This document shows, in pieces, positions 47,895 to 59,451 of a DNA stretch of 64,000 bases. The notes under the pieces are model-generated. The model did not search any database. It was not told the DNA's origin and worked only from the letters and a program-made list of their open reading frames with translations. A program made the position numbers and the translations under genes. Positions within the stretch are counted from its first letter, which is position 1. Each line of letters starts with the position of its first letter. Origin of the DNA: Fulvia fulva (lineage: Eukaryota; Ascomycota; Dothideomycetes; Mycosphaerellales; Mycosphaerellaceae); NCBI RefSeq assembly GCF_020509005.1, contig NC_063013.1, positions 4,774,001 through 4,838,000 of the forward strand. Reading direction: 5' to 3'.

Positions 47895-50124
47895 TATATA
47901 TATATATATATATTATTCATTAAGCTATTATAGTGCCTCCTAGCCTATATAGCTATTCTACGTACTTCTGTCTTTCGAAGGGGAAACCGCTCGCGGTAAA
48001 AACCCCTCTCCTCTCCTATACTACTATTGTCCGTTATTTACCTTCCCGCTTTCCTTATAGAGGGTGTACTAGTGTTATTGGCCTGCCCTAATAACTACCT
48101 TGTCTATATCACCTTGGTCTCCCTCCTCTTCTCTATCTACTCCTCCGTCTCGTTAGCTAGTTTAAACTAGGTAAGGTATCCTTATCTTAGGACCTAACGT
48201 ACTATCCTCTATACGTCGTACTTATTCGTAACGATCGACTAGTAGTCGCGTCTAGCTACTCTCGCTCTCTATATACTCCGCCCTTCTACCTACTATAGGT
48301 ATAGTACGACTATATATTCCGGGTTCTACGACGGGTAGCTATACTCGTACGCTAGATTGTCTATGTCTAGAACGTTCCTCCTATATAAGTAAGCCCGAAG
48401 CCCGATATATTCGGACCGGATTTAGATTATTACGCTTGCTTCTACCCTTATAAGGTCGCGGTATAGGAGGTAGTTATGTCTCTAGAAGGCTCGTAGGGCT
48501 AGGGGGCCTCTTCTCGCTAGCGGGTTACTATTCTATTCCTATTCCTATAGGTAGCCGGCTACCTACTCTACGAGGCTCTAGGACTTTCCCTTGTTCCCCT
48601 TCCTTTCCCGGGTTCTTCGTCCCTCCTCCTCCCTCGCTAGCTACTCCGGCGTTCCTTATATTTTCCTAAAAACCCGTAAGTCGTCCCGCTTCTAACTCCT
48701 CCTTACGTACGGTCCTATATATAGCCGGCTATATCTCTATACGATTCGTACTGTCTTATCGTAGATATTTTGCTATACTAGGTACCCTATTATCTTCGCC
48801 GTATATTAGATCCTTATCCCTTAGATATAGTAACGGATAGGTAGTGTCCCGGTCTCTATCTCGGCTACTCTCGTCGGTATAGTCTTATACGCTCCGAGAA
48901 CTCTTCTTAAGTTGCCTACTTAGGTTTAATTAAGAGGCTATTCGATCCGTCGCGGCACTAGCTTATTAACTCCCCCCGTACCCTAGATTTATACCCCGTA
49001 AAGTATCGCTAGTCAAACGATTGCTTTGTCGAAGGTCGCCCCCTACGTTGACTTAGTAAGACGTGTTATTAATGCCTCGTTTACTTATACTCTATTCTAG
49101 GCCTTCTTGATCTATAGGTTCTAGCTTAGCTTCGGGTCTAGCGAGATTCCTAGTACTCGGAGTTCGGGGGAGGGCTTCGTCTCGTATCCCTAGATTATTA
49201 TAGTTGCCTATATATTATAGTAGGTCCTCGCTTTACTAAAGTGGATCAGCTAGTATTTCTCTAGGGCAAAAAGGACGCCGTAGCGTCTAGCCTAGTCCTT
49301 ATTTACTCTATATCTCTCCGTAAGTAGTCTATAGTTTTCCTCCGTTATCGCGGACTAGGCTAGGATATTTATATCGTCTACGAAGCCTAACGCCGAAGTC
49401 TAAGGGGACGTAAGTAAGGGGATGAGGTCGGCTATAAAGATTAGGAATAGGATCGGGGATAGCGTAGATCCTTAGGGGATTCCGGTCTCTACGTATACCC
49501 TATCGGATTTATACCTCCCGAGGACTATTCTCGTAGTCCTCTCTTTAAGGAAGGAGTATATAAATTTCGTGGCCTATACGGGGACTCCCTTCTATCGGAG
49601 TATATAGAGTAGTCTTTCGTAGGAGACGTTATTAAATACTCCGGAGATATCTAGAGATAGTAGCGATACTATTCTATTCCGTCTATAGTACTAGAGGGTT
49701 TAGATCTATTCGGTTATTAGTTCTATTACCGTAAGGGTTAAGGGGTTACTTCTCCCTCCTATCTATATCTCCGGGAGGATGTTGTTCTCCTCGACTAGTT
49801 TTATAAGTCTCTAGGCTACTATCTTCTCTAGGATCTTCCCTACTATATTTAGGAGCGTAATCGGTCTATATAACTTAAGCCTATTATAGTCTTCCTTCTA
49901 TAGCTTCCGGATAACTACTATTAGGGAGTCTCTATACGGCTTCGGATAGTAGCCTTTCTATAGATAAGTAGTAAAGAGCTTAGCTAGGCTCGGGGCGATT
50001 TCCTCTTTATATTCCTTTAGTAGGAGGTTTAGGATTTTGTCGGGCCCTAGGGCCTTTCTTCCCTTAAGCTGTCCTATTACGGCCTTAACCTCGCCTAGCT
50101 AGACTGTCTAGTATATGTCTAGTA
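47895..50124 (-). mobile_element. Tad1-type LINE, RIP-degraded (copy 4, part a)
   Basis: TA-repeat tail, the 3' UTR block and reverse ORF2 up to the RT region (FVDDINI-equivalent near 49370). It is interrupted by the intact LINE. Its last 13 bp (50112-50124, TATATGTCTAGTA) are duplicated at 54970-54982. Confidence 0.82.
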
Positions 50125-50213
50125 AATCTGGACAGCTTGAAGCTCTCTTCACCCTGTTTCTTCAGCTCCAAACGCCGCGGAGGTGCCTAGCTACATTGGG
50201 CAACTCCTAGGCA

Positions 50214-51491
50214 ATGGCAGCCCAGGCTACGGCACTAACGGCGCCTACGGCCCTACAGGCGAAGCCCCCCCAAGACAACTGGCAGCAACTTATAGAGGAC
50301 GCAAAAAGCATGGAAACTAACGATCAGCTCCCTTACCGGTCTCTACAGGTAATGATCACTCAGCTACGCACGGCGCTTGTACTGTCGTATCACCGAGGGC
50401 AACAAGAAATGAGGACGACGTCCCAGGCGATTAGCAAGGCCACCTGGAATCAACACCCCCATAGCTGGGCATCGGTCGCGGCATCGATACCAGGCCCCCG
50501 CCCAACGCACGATGCAGTTACGATCCGCATTGCAGCAAAGGAAGACCAGGCCGAAGTTGCGAAGCTATCGAACAAGGAGCTCGCCCAACGAATCAACCAA
50601 CCAGGGGTGGTCGCAGTGAACCAACAGTCCAACGGCACTCTACAGATCTATACTAGCTCTGCTACTGCTAGGAGGCACCTAGAGGCACAGCCACAGTGGG
50701 CATCTAAGGTTGCGGCATCAGCGAAGGTCTCAACGAAACAATTCACGATCCTAGTCCACGACATGCCTAAGGAGTTTGACCCAACCAACCAGGGTCACCT
50801 ACGCGCTCTCCAAGAGGACAACCCGGTCACTCTTAACTCTCCAATCCAGAAGGCGACTTGGCTCCATAGGAAATGGCCAGAAGGCAAGAAGGCCTCGGCG
50901 CTAATAGTATGGCTACAAGACGCGAAAGCGGCGGATCTAGCGATAGAACAAGGCCTGGTCTGGCAATACAGCCTCAAGACAGTAGAAAAGCACTCCTCAT
51001 CCTTTCGTGTCCTCCAATGCTTCAAATGCCAACAGTATGGACACCAAACCTACACGTGCACAAACAAGCAGGCCTGCTCGAACTGTGCAGGAGACCATAT
51101 GTCTAGGGACTGTACATCGACTACGAGACGGTGCGCGAACTGTCCGGGGCACCACCCATCGTATAGTGCGGAATGCCCACAGCGGAAACTAGCGAAAAAC
51201 AAGGCAATCACAAACAGAACCGTCGCCCCAAGATTCTACGGCGACCGTGAGGCTAGCCCACACCGGAACCAACTAGCGGCGGTCGGGCACAAGCGCCCTA
51301 GGGCCGAGAACGATGTAAAGGATGCGCAGCCTAGGGCGTACGGGAGGCCACGTGCTCTGCTAGCTGCGGCGAGGGAATCTAACCAGGCCCGGCTCCCCTT
51401 TAGTACACAGCCGACAGGCGTAGACCAGGACGCACAGGGCAGTAGGACACAGGACGATACAGAGGAAATGATTGTCGATGCCGATGACTAG
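50214..51491 (+). CDS. LINE ORF1, Gag-like nucleic-acid-binding protein
   Basis: 425 residues ending in TAG. Three zinc knuckles lie near residues 269-321: CFKCQQYGHQTYTC (C269, C272, H277, C282), CSNCAGDHMSRDC and CANCPGHHPSYSAEC. This spacing is typical of ORF1 proteins of the Tad1, Jockey and R1 groups, which coat the element RNA. The N-terminal half is helical and Gln-rich without a clear domain, and the C-terminal tail is charged. The stop overlaps the ORF2 start by 14 bp. ORF1 is in the 0 phase and ORF2 in another, so translation of ORF2 likely needs re-initiation or frameshifting at the ATGCCGATGACTAG overlap. No broken residues are seen. Confidence 0.92.
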   Translation: MAAQATALTAPTALQAKPPQDNWQQLIEDAKSMETNDQLPYRSLQVMITQLRTALVLSYHRGQQEMRTTSQAISKATWNQHPHSWASVAASIPGPRPTHDAVTIRIAAKEDQAEVAKLSNKELAQRINQPGVVAVNQQSNGTLQIYTSSATARRHLEAQPQWASKVAASAKVSTKQFTILVHDMPKEFDPTNQGHLRALQEDNPVTLNSPIQKATWLHRKWPEGKKASALIVWLQDAKAADLAIEQGLVWQYSLKTVEKHSSSFRVLQCFKCQQYGHQTYTCTNKQACSNCAGDHMSRDCTSTTRRCANCPGHHPSYSAECPQRKLAKNKAITNRTVAPRFYGDREASPHRNQLAAVGHKRPRAENDVKDAQPRAYGRPRALLAAARESNQARLPFSTQPTGVDQDAQGSRTQDDTEEMIVDADD

Positions 51492-54400
51492 CCTCGACAC
51501 GCTTAGCATCATCCAGTATAACGTCAACCATAGCAAGGATATAGTCCAGAACCATTTCCTACACGAGGCGGACCCGCGCGTCCACCACGTCCTTGCAATC
51601 CAGGAGCCATGGATTAACCCGCACCATAAGAGACCAACGACCTGCAAGTCACCAGGCTACACGACATGCCTACGAGGCGACGGCAGACCCCGCACGTGCT
51701 TCTATGTCAGCAAGGACATACTAGAATCCGACTGGGAGGTAGTGTACTACGCAGACGAAGAAGGCGGGGGCGATATTACCTCCCTCCACGTGGGTAGCAC
51801 CTGGATACACAACCTATACATGCAACCGCCAGCCTCGAGGTCTAGCCGCGACCTAGGGGTCTGCAGACACCTAGACAGTGCGCTCAAGAGACAAGGGTGC
51901 CACATCGTAGTAGGAGACTTCAACATACACCACCCTTCCTGGGAAAGCCTTATGCAGCCGCAGCCTATAGCCGACGAAGTACTCGACTTGATGGCGAGCA
52001 ACGCAATTGCCCTCAATACCCCGAAGGACCTGGGCACCTGGAAGAGAGGGGGACTCCAAGGCACGATCGACCTCTCCTGGATCTCAGATAGCCACTACCA
52101 CACGGTAACCTACTGTGGGATCGAACATGAACTCGAGGCGTCGTCAGACCACATGCCAGTCAGGACCTCTATTGCGACACAGATACAACGCACACCAGCG
52201 AGAACCCCTAAGCCAAACTGGGGAAAGGCCCACTGGGCCAACATCCAGGCGTACCTCGATGACTCCAAGAGGCTAGTCCAGATCGCGCAGCAGCAATACA
52301 ACAGTAAAGACGAGATAGACGAAGCAGTCCAGGGGTTGACAGACGAAATAAGAAAAGCGACCTCACTTCACGTTCCGCTTGCCCAACCAACGACATGGTC
52401 CAAACCATACTGGACGCCGGAGTGCACTGCGGTAGTAAGAGAAGCAAGGAGAGCCCGCCGGGTGTGGACGAGCAGCCATAGCGAGGAGGCCTGGAACGTA
52501 TACAGGGAGGCATGCCAACAGAAGAAAGCCATAATACGGAGGGAGAAAGCAGTCGGCTGGAGGGCCACAGTGGAAGAAATCGCCGGCAAGCCAGAGAGGA
52601 TGTGGAAGCTAGCGAAATGGGCCCGACAGGACCCTACACAGGGCCCCTCCTTCTCTATCCCAGCGCTACAATCGCCTAGTGGCCCGGTTAGCGACCCCGA
52701 GGCCAAGGCGCGTCTACTGGCTAGCAAGTTCTTCCCACCCCCAGTCGAGGCTGATCTAAGCGACATAAACAGCTCTACTCCCCTAGCCCCTAGCATCGCG
52801 GTCCAACAGGAGGTGTCCGAGGGAGAAGTTACCGCTGTGCTGAGGAAGTTGCCGGCGAAGAAAGCCCCGGGGCCGGATGGGATCCCAAACGAGCTACTAA
52901 AGAAGTGTAGAGATCAACTAGCCCCAGCAGTTGCAGCGATCTTCAACGCCTGCCTACAGACCGGATACCACCCGATAGCTTTTAAACAATCGACGACAGT
53001 GGTCCTACGCAAGCCGCAGAAGGAAGACTATACGCAGGTGAAGTCGTACCGCCCAATTGCGCTCCTTAACACTCTTGGGAAGGCGCTTGAGAAGCTGGTT
53101 GCAACGAGACTCTCCGAGGCGGCAGAGGAACACTCCCTACTCCCGGACACCCAGATGGGTGCGCGCCCACAGCGATCGACGCTATCCGCGATGGAACTTA
53201 TCACCTCTCAGGTAAAGGCCATCTGGTATAAGAATAGGGACAAGGTGGCTTCCTTACTTAGCCTAGACATATCGGGAGCCTTCGACTACGTGTCACACCC
53301 GCGGCTTCTCTACATCCTAAGGTCGAAAGGACTCCCTGAGTGGCTTGTCAACTTCGTACGGTCCTACCTCCAAAACCGCAGTACGTCGATCCTGGTCGGC
53401 CAGTACAGAAGCCCATTTCAAGCAGTCCACACTGGAATCCCGCAAGGCTCAACGCTAGCACCTATTCTGTTCCTCTTCTTTATGGCGACGCTGCTCCCAG
53501 CCCTAGAATCCCAGAACACCGCTGCGAGCGGCTTCGTAGACGACACAAACATCCTAGCGTGGTCTTCCTCGACTGAGGAGAACTGTAGGCTACTAGAAGA
53601 GAAGCACAAGATCTGCGAGGACTGGGCTAGGAGGCACGGGGCTCGGTTTGCCCCAGAAAAGTACAATCTGATACACTTTACGCGCCGGCCACGGTTCCAC
53701 AATATGCAAGCTTCTATCCAGATACAGGGGCACACGACTAACCCGGCAAATCAGCTCAGGATCCTCGGACTATGGGTGGACCCGGCGCTACGGTGGAGGA
53801 AGCACGTACAGGCAATATTACGGAAAGCTGAACAGAATATGGCATCATGCCAGAGGCTCACTGCGTCCACATGGGGGGCGGACTTCCGGCAGTCACGACT
53901 TCTATATACGGCTATTGTACGGCCAGTCCTTACCTATGGCAGCCAAGTGTGGTCCTTAGGCGAGAGGGCCTGCCCATCGAAGGGACTCGTCGCGCCGCTA
54001 GCGAAGATCCAAAACCAATGCCTAAGGAAGGTCACCGGGGCATATAAGTCGACACCAACGAGGATGCTTGAGCACGAGACCGCTATACCGCCGATCGACC
54101 TATACATCCAGGGACTACGGACCTCCTACTTAGGCAAGTCGGCACAGTACCCAGTACAGAAGGTCATCGCCAGTGCAGTCGCAAGGGCCCGCGAATCAGT
54201 ACCAGCGCACAAGGGCATTCGACCCGGAAACGAGCCGAACTACCGGGCAAGGGACGAACAGCTAGCAACACAATGGGAAGGTGAGAAATCGTTTGTAGAG
54301 CAACTATGGAAAGAGAGGTGGAACAACCAGGTTGTAGGGCATAGTGGACGCCCTCAGCCAGCGGGACAACCTAAGGAATGGTCAGCTACAAAATCCGCGG

Positions 54401-54795
54401 TCAAGCACCCCCCGAAGCTCATCCACTACCGCCTTACGAGGGCACAGAGTAGCATAGCAACCCAACTGCGAAGCGAACACATCGGCCTCCAGGGGTACCT
54501 ATCATGGAGGAAGGTTCCAGGATACACGAATACTAGCTGCCCCTGCGGCTATCGCTCCCAGAACGTACGGCACGCACTCCTCGTCTGTCCGAGGTGGTCG
54601 CTAGGAAGGGGGGAGTGGATGGCAAAGGCGAGGAACCGGACGATTGGGGCACTTCTTAACAACGCTGAAGACCTACGGCGCATTACGAACTGGATACTAG
54701 AGAAGGGCTGGCTAGAACAGTACCGCCTAGTAGGAGCAGTGCAGGAAGAGAGGACACGACGCAGCGCGACGAGACCGGCTAGGAGCGGGGGCTAA
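51478..54795 (+). CDS. LINE ORF2, endonuclease-reverse transcriptase
   Basis: 1105 residues from ATG 51478 (51484 is also possible). N-terminal APE-type endonuclease: YNVN near residue 15, QEPW, GDFN at 146-149 and SSDH at 222-225 are the expected catalytic and metal-binding motifs. Reverse transcriptase: APGPDGIP, SYRPIALLNTLGKALEKL, LDISGAFD (motif A), GIPQGSTLAPILF (motif B) and FVDD (686-689, motif C). A C-terminal zinc motif C-x-C-x8-H-x4-C lies at 1021-1037 (CPCG...RHALLVC). I see no clear RNase H domain. All catalytic residues are present, so it could support target-primed reverse transcription in the nucleus. The 3' part has a degraded twin at 33114-33582. Confidence 0.93.
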   Translation: MPMTSLDTLSIIQYNVNHSKDIVQNHFLHEADPRVHHVLAIQEPWINPHHKRPTTCKSPGYTTCLRGDGRPRTCFYVSKDILESDWEVVYYADEEGGGDITSLHVGSTWIHNLYMQPPASRSSRDLGVCRHLDSALKRQGCHIVVGDFNIHHPSWESLMQPQPIADEVLDLMASNAIALNTPKDLGTWKRGGLQGTIDLSWISDSHYHTVTYCGIEHELEASSDHMPVRTSIATQIQRTPARTPKPNWGKAHWANIQAYLDDSKRLVQIAQQQYNSKDEIDEAVQGLTDEIRKATSLHVPLAQPTTWSKPYWTPECTAVVREARRARRVWTSSHSEEAWNVYREACQQKKAIIRREKAVGWRATVEEIAGKPERMWKLAKWARQDPTQGPSFSIPALQSPSGPVSDPEAKARLLASKFFPPPVEADLSDINSSTPLAPSIAVQQEVSEGEVTAVLRKLPAKKAPGPDGIPNELLKKCRDQLAPAVAAIFNACLQTGYHPIAFKQSTTVVLRKPQKEDYTQVKSYRPIALLNTLGKALEKLVATRLSEAAEEHSLLPDTQMGARPQRSTLSAMELITSQVKAIWYKNRDKVASLLSLDISGAFDYVSHPRLLYILRSKGLPEWLVNFVRSYLQNRSTSILVGQYRSPFQAVHTGIPQGSTLAPILFLFFMATLLPALESQNTAASGFVDDTNILAWSSSTEENCRLLEEKHKICEDWARRHGARFAPEKYNLIHFTRRPRFHNMQASIQIQGHTTNPANQLRILGLWVDPALRWRKHVQAILRKAEQNMASCQRLTASTWGADFRQSRLLYTAIVRPVLTYGSQVWSLGERACPSKGLVAPLAKIQNQCLRKVTGAYKSTPTRMLEHETAIPPIDLYIQGLRTSYLGKSAQYPVQKVIASAVARARESVPAHKGIRPGNEPNYRARDEQLATQWEGEKSFVEQLWKERWNNQVVGHSGRPQPAGQPKEWSATKSAVKHPPKLIHYRLTRAQSSIATQLRSEHIGLQGYLSWRKVPGYTNTSCPCGYRSQNVRHALLVCPRWSLGRGEWMAKARNRTIGALLNNAEDLRRITNWILEKGWLEQYRLVGAVQEERTRRSATRPARSGG

Positions 54796-54969
54796 CGGGG
54801 TAGTGACATGGACTACGTACGTTCAGAGGGAAAGCTAATCTAGACAAGGAGTAGTCGGGGGCGGGAAGGGTTTTCACCTATTCGGGTTTCCCTTTGTACA
54901 TAACAATAGATATATACCTGCATAGGCCGGATAGGGTCCTAGAACAGGGGAATGACAAATCTATCTATC

Positions 54970-56874
54970 TATATGTCTAGTAGTTCCGGGTACGACGTGC
55001 CTACTATATCCGTTAGGTCCGCGTCGACTTGTATTAAGAAGAAGTAGTCCGTAAACGCCTTCGCTTTTACCTCCGGCGTTAACCTTAGCGTCCCCGTTAT
55101 ATCTACTATAGGCGGGAAGTGAGGCGTCTTCTCTGTCCCTCTAGCTCTCGCCTACCTCGCTAGTTGCTATATCTAGTTAGGATTCTCTATTACGAGCCCT
55201 ACCGTCGTTCTCTAGTCTAGCTATTTATCCCGACGTATCTAGGCTTTCTTAGCTTAGCTAGCCCTTTAGTATACGTCCTATATTACTTATATATAATCCT
55301 TCGTCTACTCTCGTCTAGCCCTCCTCGCCTCCTTTACCCTTTCCGTATACGCCGGGGTCTAGAATAGCTTCTGTCTTTAAGAAGGTCGAATGTAGGGTAT
55401 GTACTAACGAGCTACCTCCTATACGACTATCGTTATCCGTTCGGCTTCTTTATCGAGCTCGGCTTCTTATTTTACTTCTATTCCTACTTCTAGTCCCGTA
55501 TTTACTCTATTATCGTGTAGTCGTACCGCTAGTTCACCTCGGATTTCTTCCTACGGGGCCTTCTTCTAGTTTAGGCGTAGCTCCGCTATAGGTTCCTCCT
55601 CGACTCCTACCTCGATTGTTATCTAGATCGGGATGTAGTCTAATCCTACTTCGAGTAAGAGGTTCGGACGGCACTTGTCTAGTCTCGTTACTAGCTCTCT
55701 CGAGAGGAATTATAGGTCAATCGTACTTACGCTTAATCTCGCCTTCTACGTCTCTATACCCTTTAGGGTCGCTAGTTCTATATCGCGGCTCGCGGTAATT
55801 TCTAGTAACTTGCCTCCTAGGTATACGTATAGGGGGGTAAAGTCTAGACCCTATTACGGGTAGTAAAGGTTGAAGTCGCCTACTAGGACTTAGTATATAT
55901 CCCCTTATTCGAGTATCCGGTCTAGCGTAGCTAGGGTTCCTAGGTCTCTACTAGTCCGTCCTTATAGGGGAGGGTTATAGACGTTATAGATTCGGATGGT
56001 TCCCTAGCCTATTACTATTTTAATTGTCGTTATATCCCCCTAGTAGCCCTCCGGCTATAGTACGACCTTCTATACTTCTATACTAATAGCCTTACTTACG
56101 TAGGTATATATTCTTAGGGTATGTCCTATACCCCTACCGATTACCGTATAGTATCGTTAGTCGTTATAGGTTACCGGTTTACTTATATATAGGTTAGTCT
56201 AAGGTTCCTATAGTACTATAACGTAGTGCTTTTAGTAGTCGAGTTCTTATAGGAAGTAGAGTCAGACCTTATCTTTGCTTTTGTTAACGTTATACTATAT
56301 AATAGTAAGGTTGTCCTATACTACTATTACGGGCTAGCTAGAATAATGTCTATATAGGTACCCCGGGCTTAGGTAGTGCCTACGGTTATTATATCTTCCT
56401 CTTAGGTTAGTAGGCCTTCGGCCGGTAGGGGTGTTCTAAAAATCCGTATCTGTCCTGTCTCGTTTACTACCCTATTTAGCCCCCTTAGCCGTCCTAGTAG
56501 CGGTTACGTACTCGGTAGGGTACCCCTTATTACCTCCTCCGTTCTCTTTCTTTTTACCGTCTTAAAGCCTTTATATTAAGCGCTACCTTACTACGGGGTA
56601 GGGTACCTCGCTAGGGTCGTTATCTATACTTAGTTAGCCTTCCCTTTCGCGGCGATCCGGGTTAGGTATTAGCTCGAGTACGCCGGGTGTTTCCGGCTAT
56701 AGTATACGTACCTTACTTCTTCTCGTAGGCATTGCTTTCCCTAGTATAGGCCTATATAGTATAGGCACTTCGGGGTCTTCTCCGTATATTTCGGAGCGAT
56801 ATATCCGTACTATTAGTAGTTAAAGTATTAGAGTACTCTATAGCTACTCTAGTAGATTCCTTTATTAAGACGTT
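54970..56874 (-). mobile_element. Tad1-type LINE, RIP-degraded (copy 4, part b)
   Basis: Starts with the second TSD copy and continues reverse ORF2: endonuclease with a GDFN-equivalent near 55870, then reverse ORF1 with zinc-knuckle remains near 56700-56800. It ends where the Copia-B LTR begins. Short plus-strand open frames around 55616-55863 are shadows. Confidence 0.8.
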
Positions 56875-57109
56875 TATTAAATAGGTACGGGTAGATAGTA
56901 GCGGAGTAGAGTAAGAGATTAATCTTTAACTGACTAATAGCACGAGTATATAGCAATATATTAGGAACTAATATATTGATTATATTAGATGTCTATCTAA
57001 GCTAAAGGGGAGAGAAGGTATCTCCCTATAAGCTAAGTTATCGTAGATGCCTTAGGCTGCTAGATCACTTCCTAATTATTAACTCCCTTTGAGATGCTAT
57101 ATCTTAACA
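56875..57109 (-). repeat. LTR-B of Copia-B
   Basis: 235 bp in minus orientation, TATTAAATAGG...ATCTTAACA. It matches 12445-12679 and the split LTR 11092-11237/17669-17757 apart from RIP-type changes. Confidence 0.9.
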
Positions 57110-59223
57110 CTCCTACTTATCTCGTATAGGAGGTTACAGTCTACGCACTTCCTATCAATAGTACTTAGACCCCTTTATAATAGGTTAAGCTAGCTTATAA
57201 ACCTCTAGAAGTATAGACTAGTCCTTAGTTTTGTAAACCCGTCTATAACTATCTTAGAGGTTAGGGTATACTTAATAGCAATAAGCCTCCTCTACTAAAG
57301 TTTCCTAATAGCGTTATAGGCAATGTCAATATGCTTCGACTTGTTATAAATATGTGCATCTTTTACTAGGGTAAGGGCAGCTTGATTGTCACCTCTTAAT
57401 TAGACTGGTCTTAAATTTGATACAGTCTCCTAGTTTCTAGTGATTCTTAGTTAATAGGAACAGTCTCCTACTAACTCTAGACAATCTATTTCTCTTAGTA
57501 GTGAAGCTAGGAATTAGGACTACTTTGTATATATATTTATAGCTATGTATTTAGCCTCTATTATAGATGTTGCTACAGACTTTTGCTTCTTACTCATCTA
57601 AGAAACTGGTACCCTATAGAGGAAGAAGATATACCTAAGGATTAAGACTCTGTCTACTTTGTCTATTATATAATTAGAATCACAGTATCTAATAAGGTGT
57701 CCTTTTCTAGACTTTAAGAACTGAAGTCCTAATTTAGGGTATGATCTTAGGTACCTAGTGATCTTCTTCAAAGCCTTTATATAGTAGGTGGATAGGTCAC
57801 TCACAAATGAGCTTATCCTTCCTAGGGCAAAAGCAATGTCTAGCCTTGTAATTGTTACTAGCTATATCTAAGTACTATTGATACTCTAGTACTCTGCCTT
57901 GTTACACCTCTCATCTATATAGCTTAAAGGTTTAAGGGCCTTATAGCTGTCTATAGGTGAGTGTGTAGGTGCTGCCTTCTTATAGTTCATTTCTATCTTA
58001 GCTAGGCTATCCCTAACAAAGTGTCCTTAGTCAAGTTTTAGGATTCCTCTCTTCCTATCCCTTATAACTCTTATGCTAAGGATCTTTTTAGGTTCACCTA
58101 GATCTTTGATCTTGAAGATCTTACTAAGTTCTCTTTTAAACTAGAGAACATCTATTAACTTTAGTATAGTAATTGGAATGTCATCTATATATATAAGGAT
58201 TATGATCTCTCTCTTCTTATAGATAAGTAGGCATAGATCCACTTCTGACTATATAAATCTAATCTCTCTAAGCTTTGATACACAGAGTTGATTCTAATCT
58301 CTATCTGCTTACTTAAGTCTATATAAGCTTTTAAGGATTTTGAACACTATATTTAGTAGAAGCTTAACTCCTAGTAGTAGTAATATAAAGATGTCTTTAT
58401 AGAGTGTACTTTCTATAAATGCATTGTTCATATCTACTTAGTAAAGATGAAGATCCTTCTTATACATAATAGCTATAAACACCCTAAGGGTGTCCTGTCT
58501 TACTATAGGTACAAATGTCTCTATAAAGTCAATACTAAACTTCTGTAAGAAGCTCCTTATAACTAGTCTAGCCTTGAACTTTTCAATAGCTCCACTAATG
58601 CTTCTCTTAATATCAAAGACCTATCTTAATATAACTAGATTTGCTCCTTTTAGTGGAACAGAATTTTCCTAGGTGTTATTACTCTATAGAGCATCTAGTT
58701 CCTTTTAGATTGCTTCCTTCTAAAGATATCCCCATTTCTTATCATTTATAGCATCCTTATAGGATTTTGAACTGTCTACTAATTATATAGCTATAAAGAA
58801 AGCTTAGTAGAAAGCAGCAAGGTTCTCTAAGAGGTCTATTGCTTCTCCTACTTTAGTAGTTAGTTTAGGCTTAGGGACTATAGATTTTAGGGCTTTCTAT
58901 TTCATATTATAGCCCTTAACATTATAGTCAGCCTTTCTCTTTCTAAGGCATGATTTAGGGACCGTTACTTATGACCTAGTAACGTCTATTTCCTAGGGAT
59001 CTAGGGAGCTTCTCTTAATTAGCTGATCGATTTTCTGAAATTCCCCTAAGGGAAGTTATATAAATAGCTTTCTCGGCTAAGCGACTTTAGGGCTCTTAAT
59101 TAGCTAATCTATTTCGGGGGTACTTTAATAGACGCCTAAATAGTAGGTAGATTGTCCTAAGGATACGTTCTTCCTCGGCCTTCCTAAGGGCTTCCTAGCT
59201 AGTAAGCTACTTAGTAGATTTAA
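56875..59223 (-). mobile_element. Copia element on minus strand, RIP-degraded, truncated by Copia-C (Copia-B)
   Basis: The left end is its 3' LTR (56875-57109). Then come RNase H (near 57300-57800, including an SDLSTY...YCDS-type segment), RT, and the integrase-RT linker up to 59223, where Copia-C interrupts it. RIP is moderate: several CpA/TpG remain around 57340-58700. The 5' part presumably lies beyond Copia-C, outside the window. Confidence 0.85.
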
Positions 59224-59451
59224 TGTTAGAACATGTTGAGAATATGCAGGTCATAGGGTCAACATTAGGTGCTTAGGGGGATTAGTAATCAGGGCTTGCT
59301 AGTCAAGTCCTGAGTACAGCTGTCCCTCCTGAAACACCTACACCAACACCGGCGATACTGTATGTAGATACACGCTATCCCATTGGGTCCTTCTTCGTCT
59401 TTGGTGTGATCCGCCGTCTTCCACTGCTGCGCAACTCGTACCTGTTTAACA
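59224..59451 (+). repeat. 5' LTR of Copia-C
   Basis: 228 bp. The last 115 bp (59337-59451) match Copia-A apart from RIP changes; the first 113 bp (U3) are largely different. Confidence 0.9.

Larger units (their letters stand above)
50125..54969 (+). mobile_element. Intact Tad1-clade LINE, not RIPped
   Basis: A 4.85-kb non-LTR retrotransposon with both ORFs open, a short 5' UTR (89 bp), and a 3' end with an ATCT-type tail. It is bounded by 13-bp target duplications (50112-50124 and 54970-54982). It lies head-to-tail opposed to the RIPped LINE copy 4 in which it landed. CpA and TpG are normally frequent throughout, so it arrived after RIP of its surroundings. The 5' UTR is short, so slight 5' truncation is possible, but ORF1 is complete. 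Confidence 0.93.
10618..59223. other. RIP-degraded nested transposon block
   Basis: Nearly every CpA and TpG found in intact sister copies is TpA here, on both strands, while CpG, CpC and CpT are mostly kept. The best test is 33114-33582, which aligns without gaps over 469 bp to 53589-54057 of the intact LINE. In its first 180 bp all but one or two CpA/TpG sites have changed. Coding consequences are uniform: Trp and Gln codons become stops, Cys and His become Tyr. Short open frames inside are remnants or chance. Exceptions that escaped are the intact LINE (50125-54969), a LINE fragment (15201-15840) and a partly affected solo LTR (12445-12679). Confidence 0.93.
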
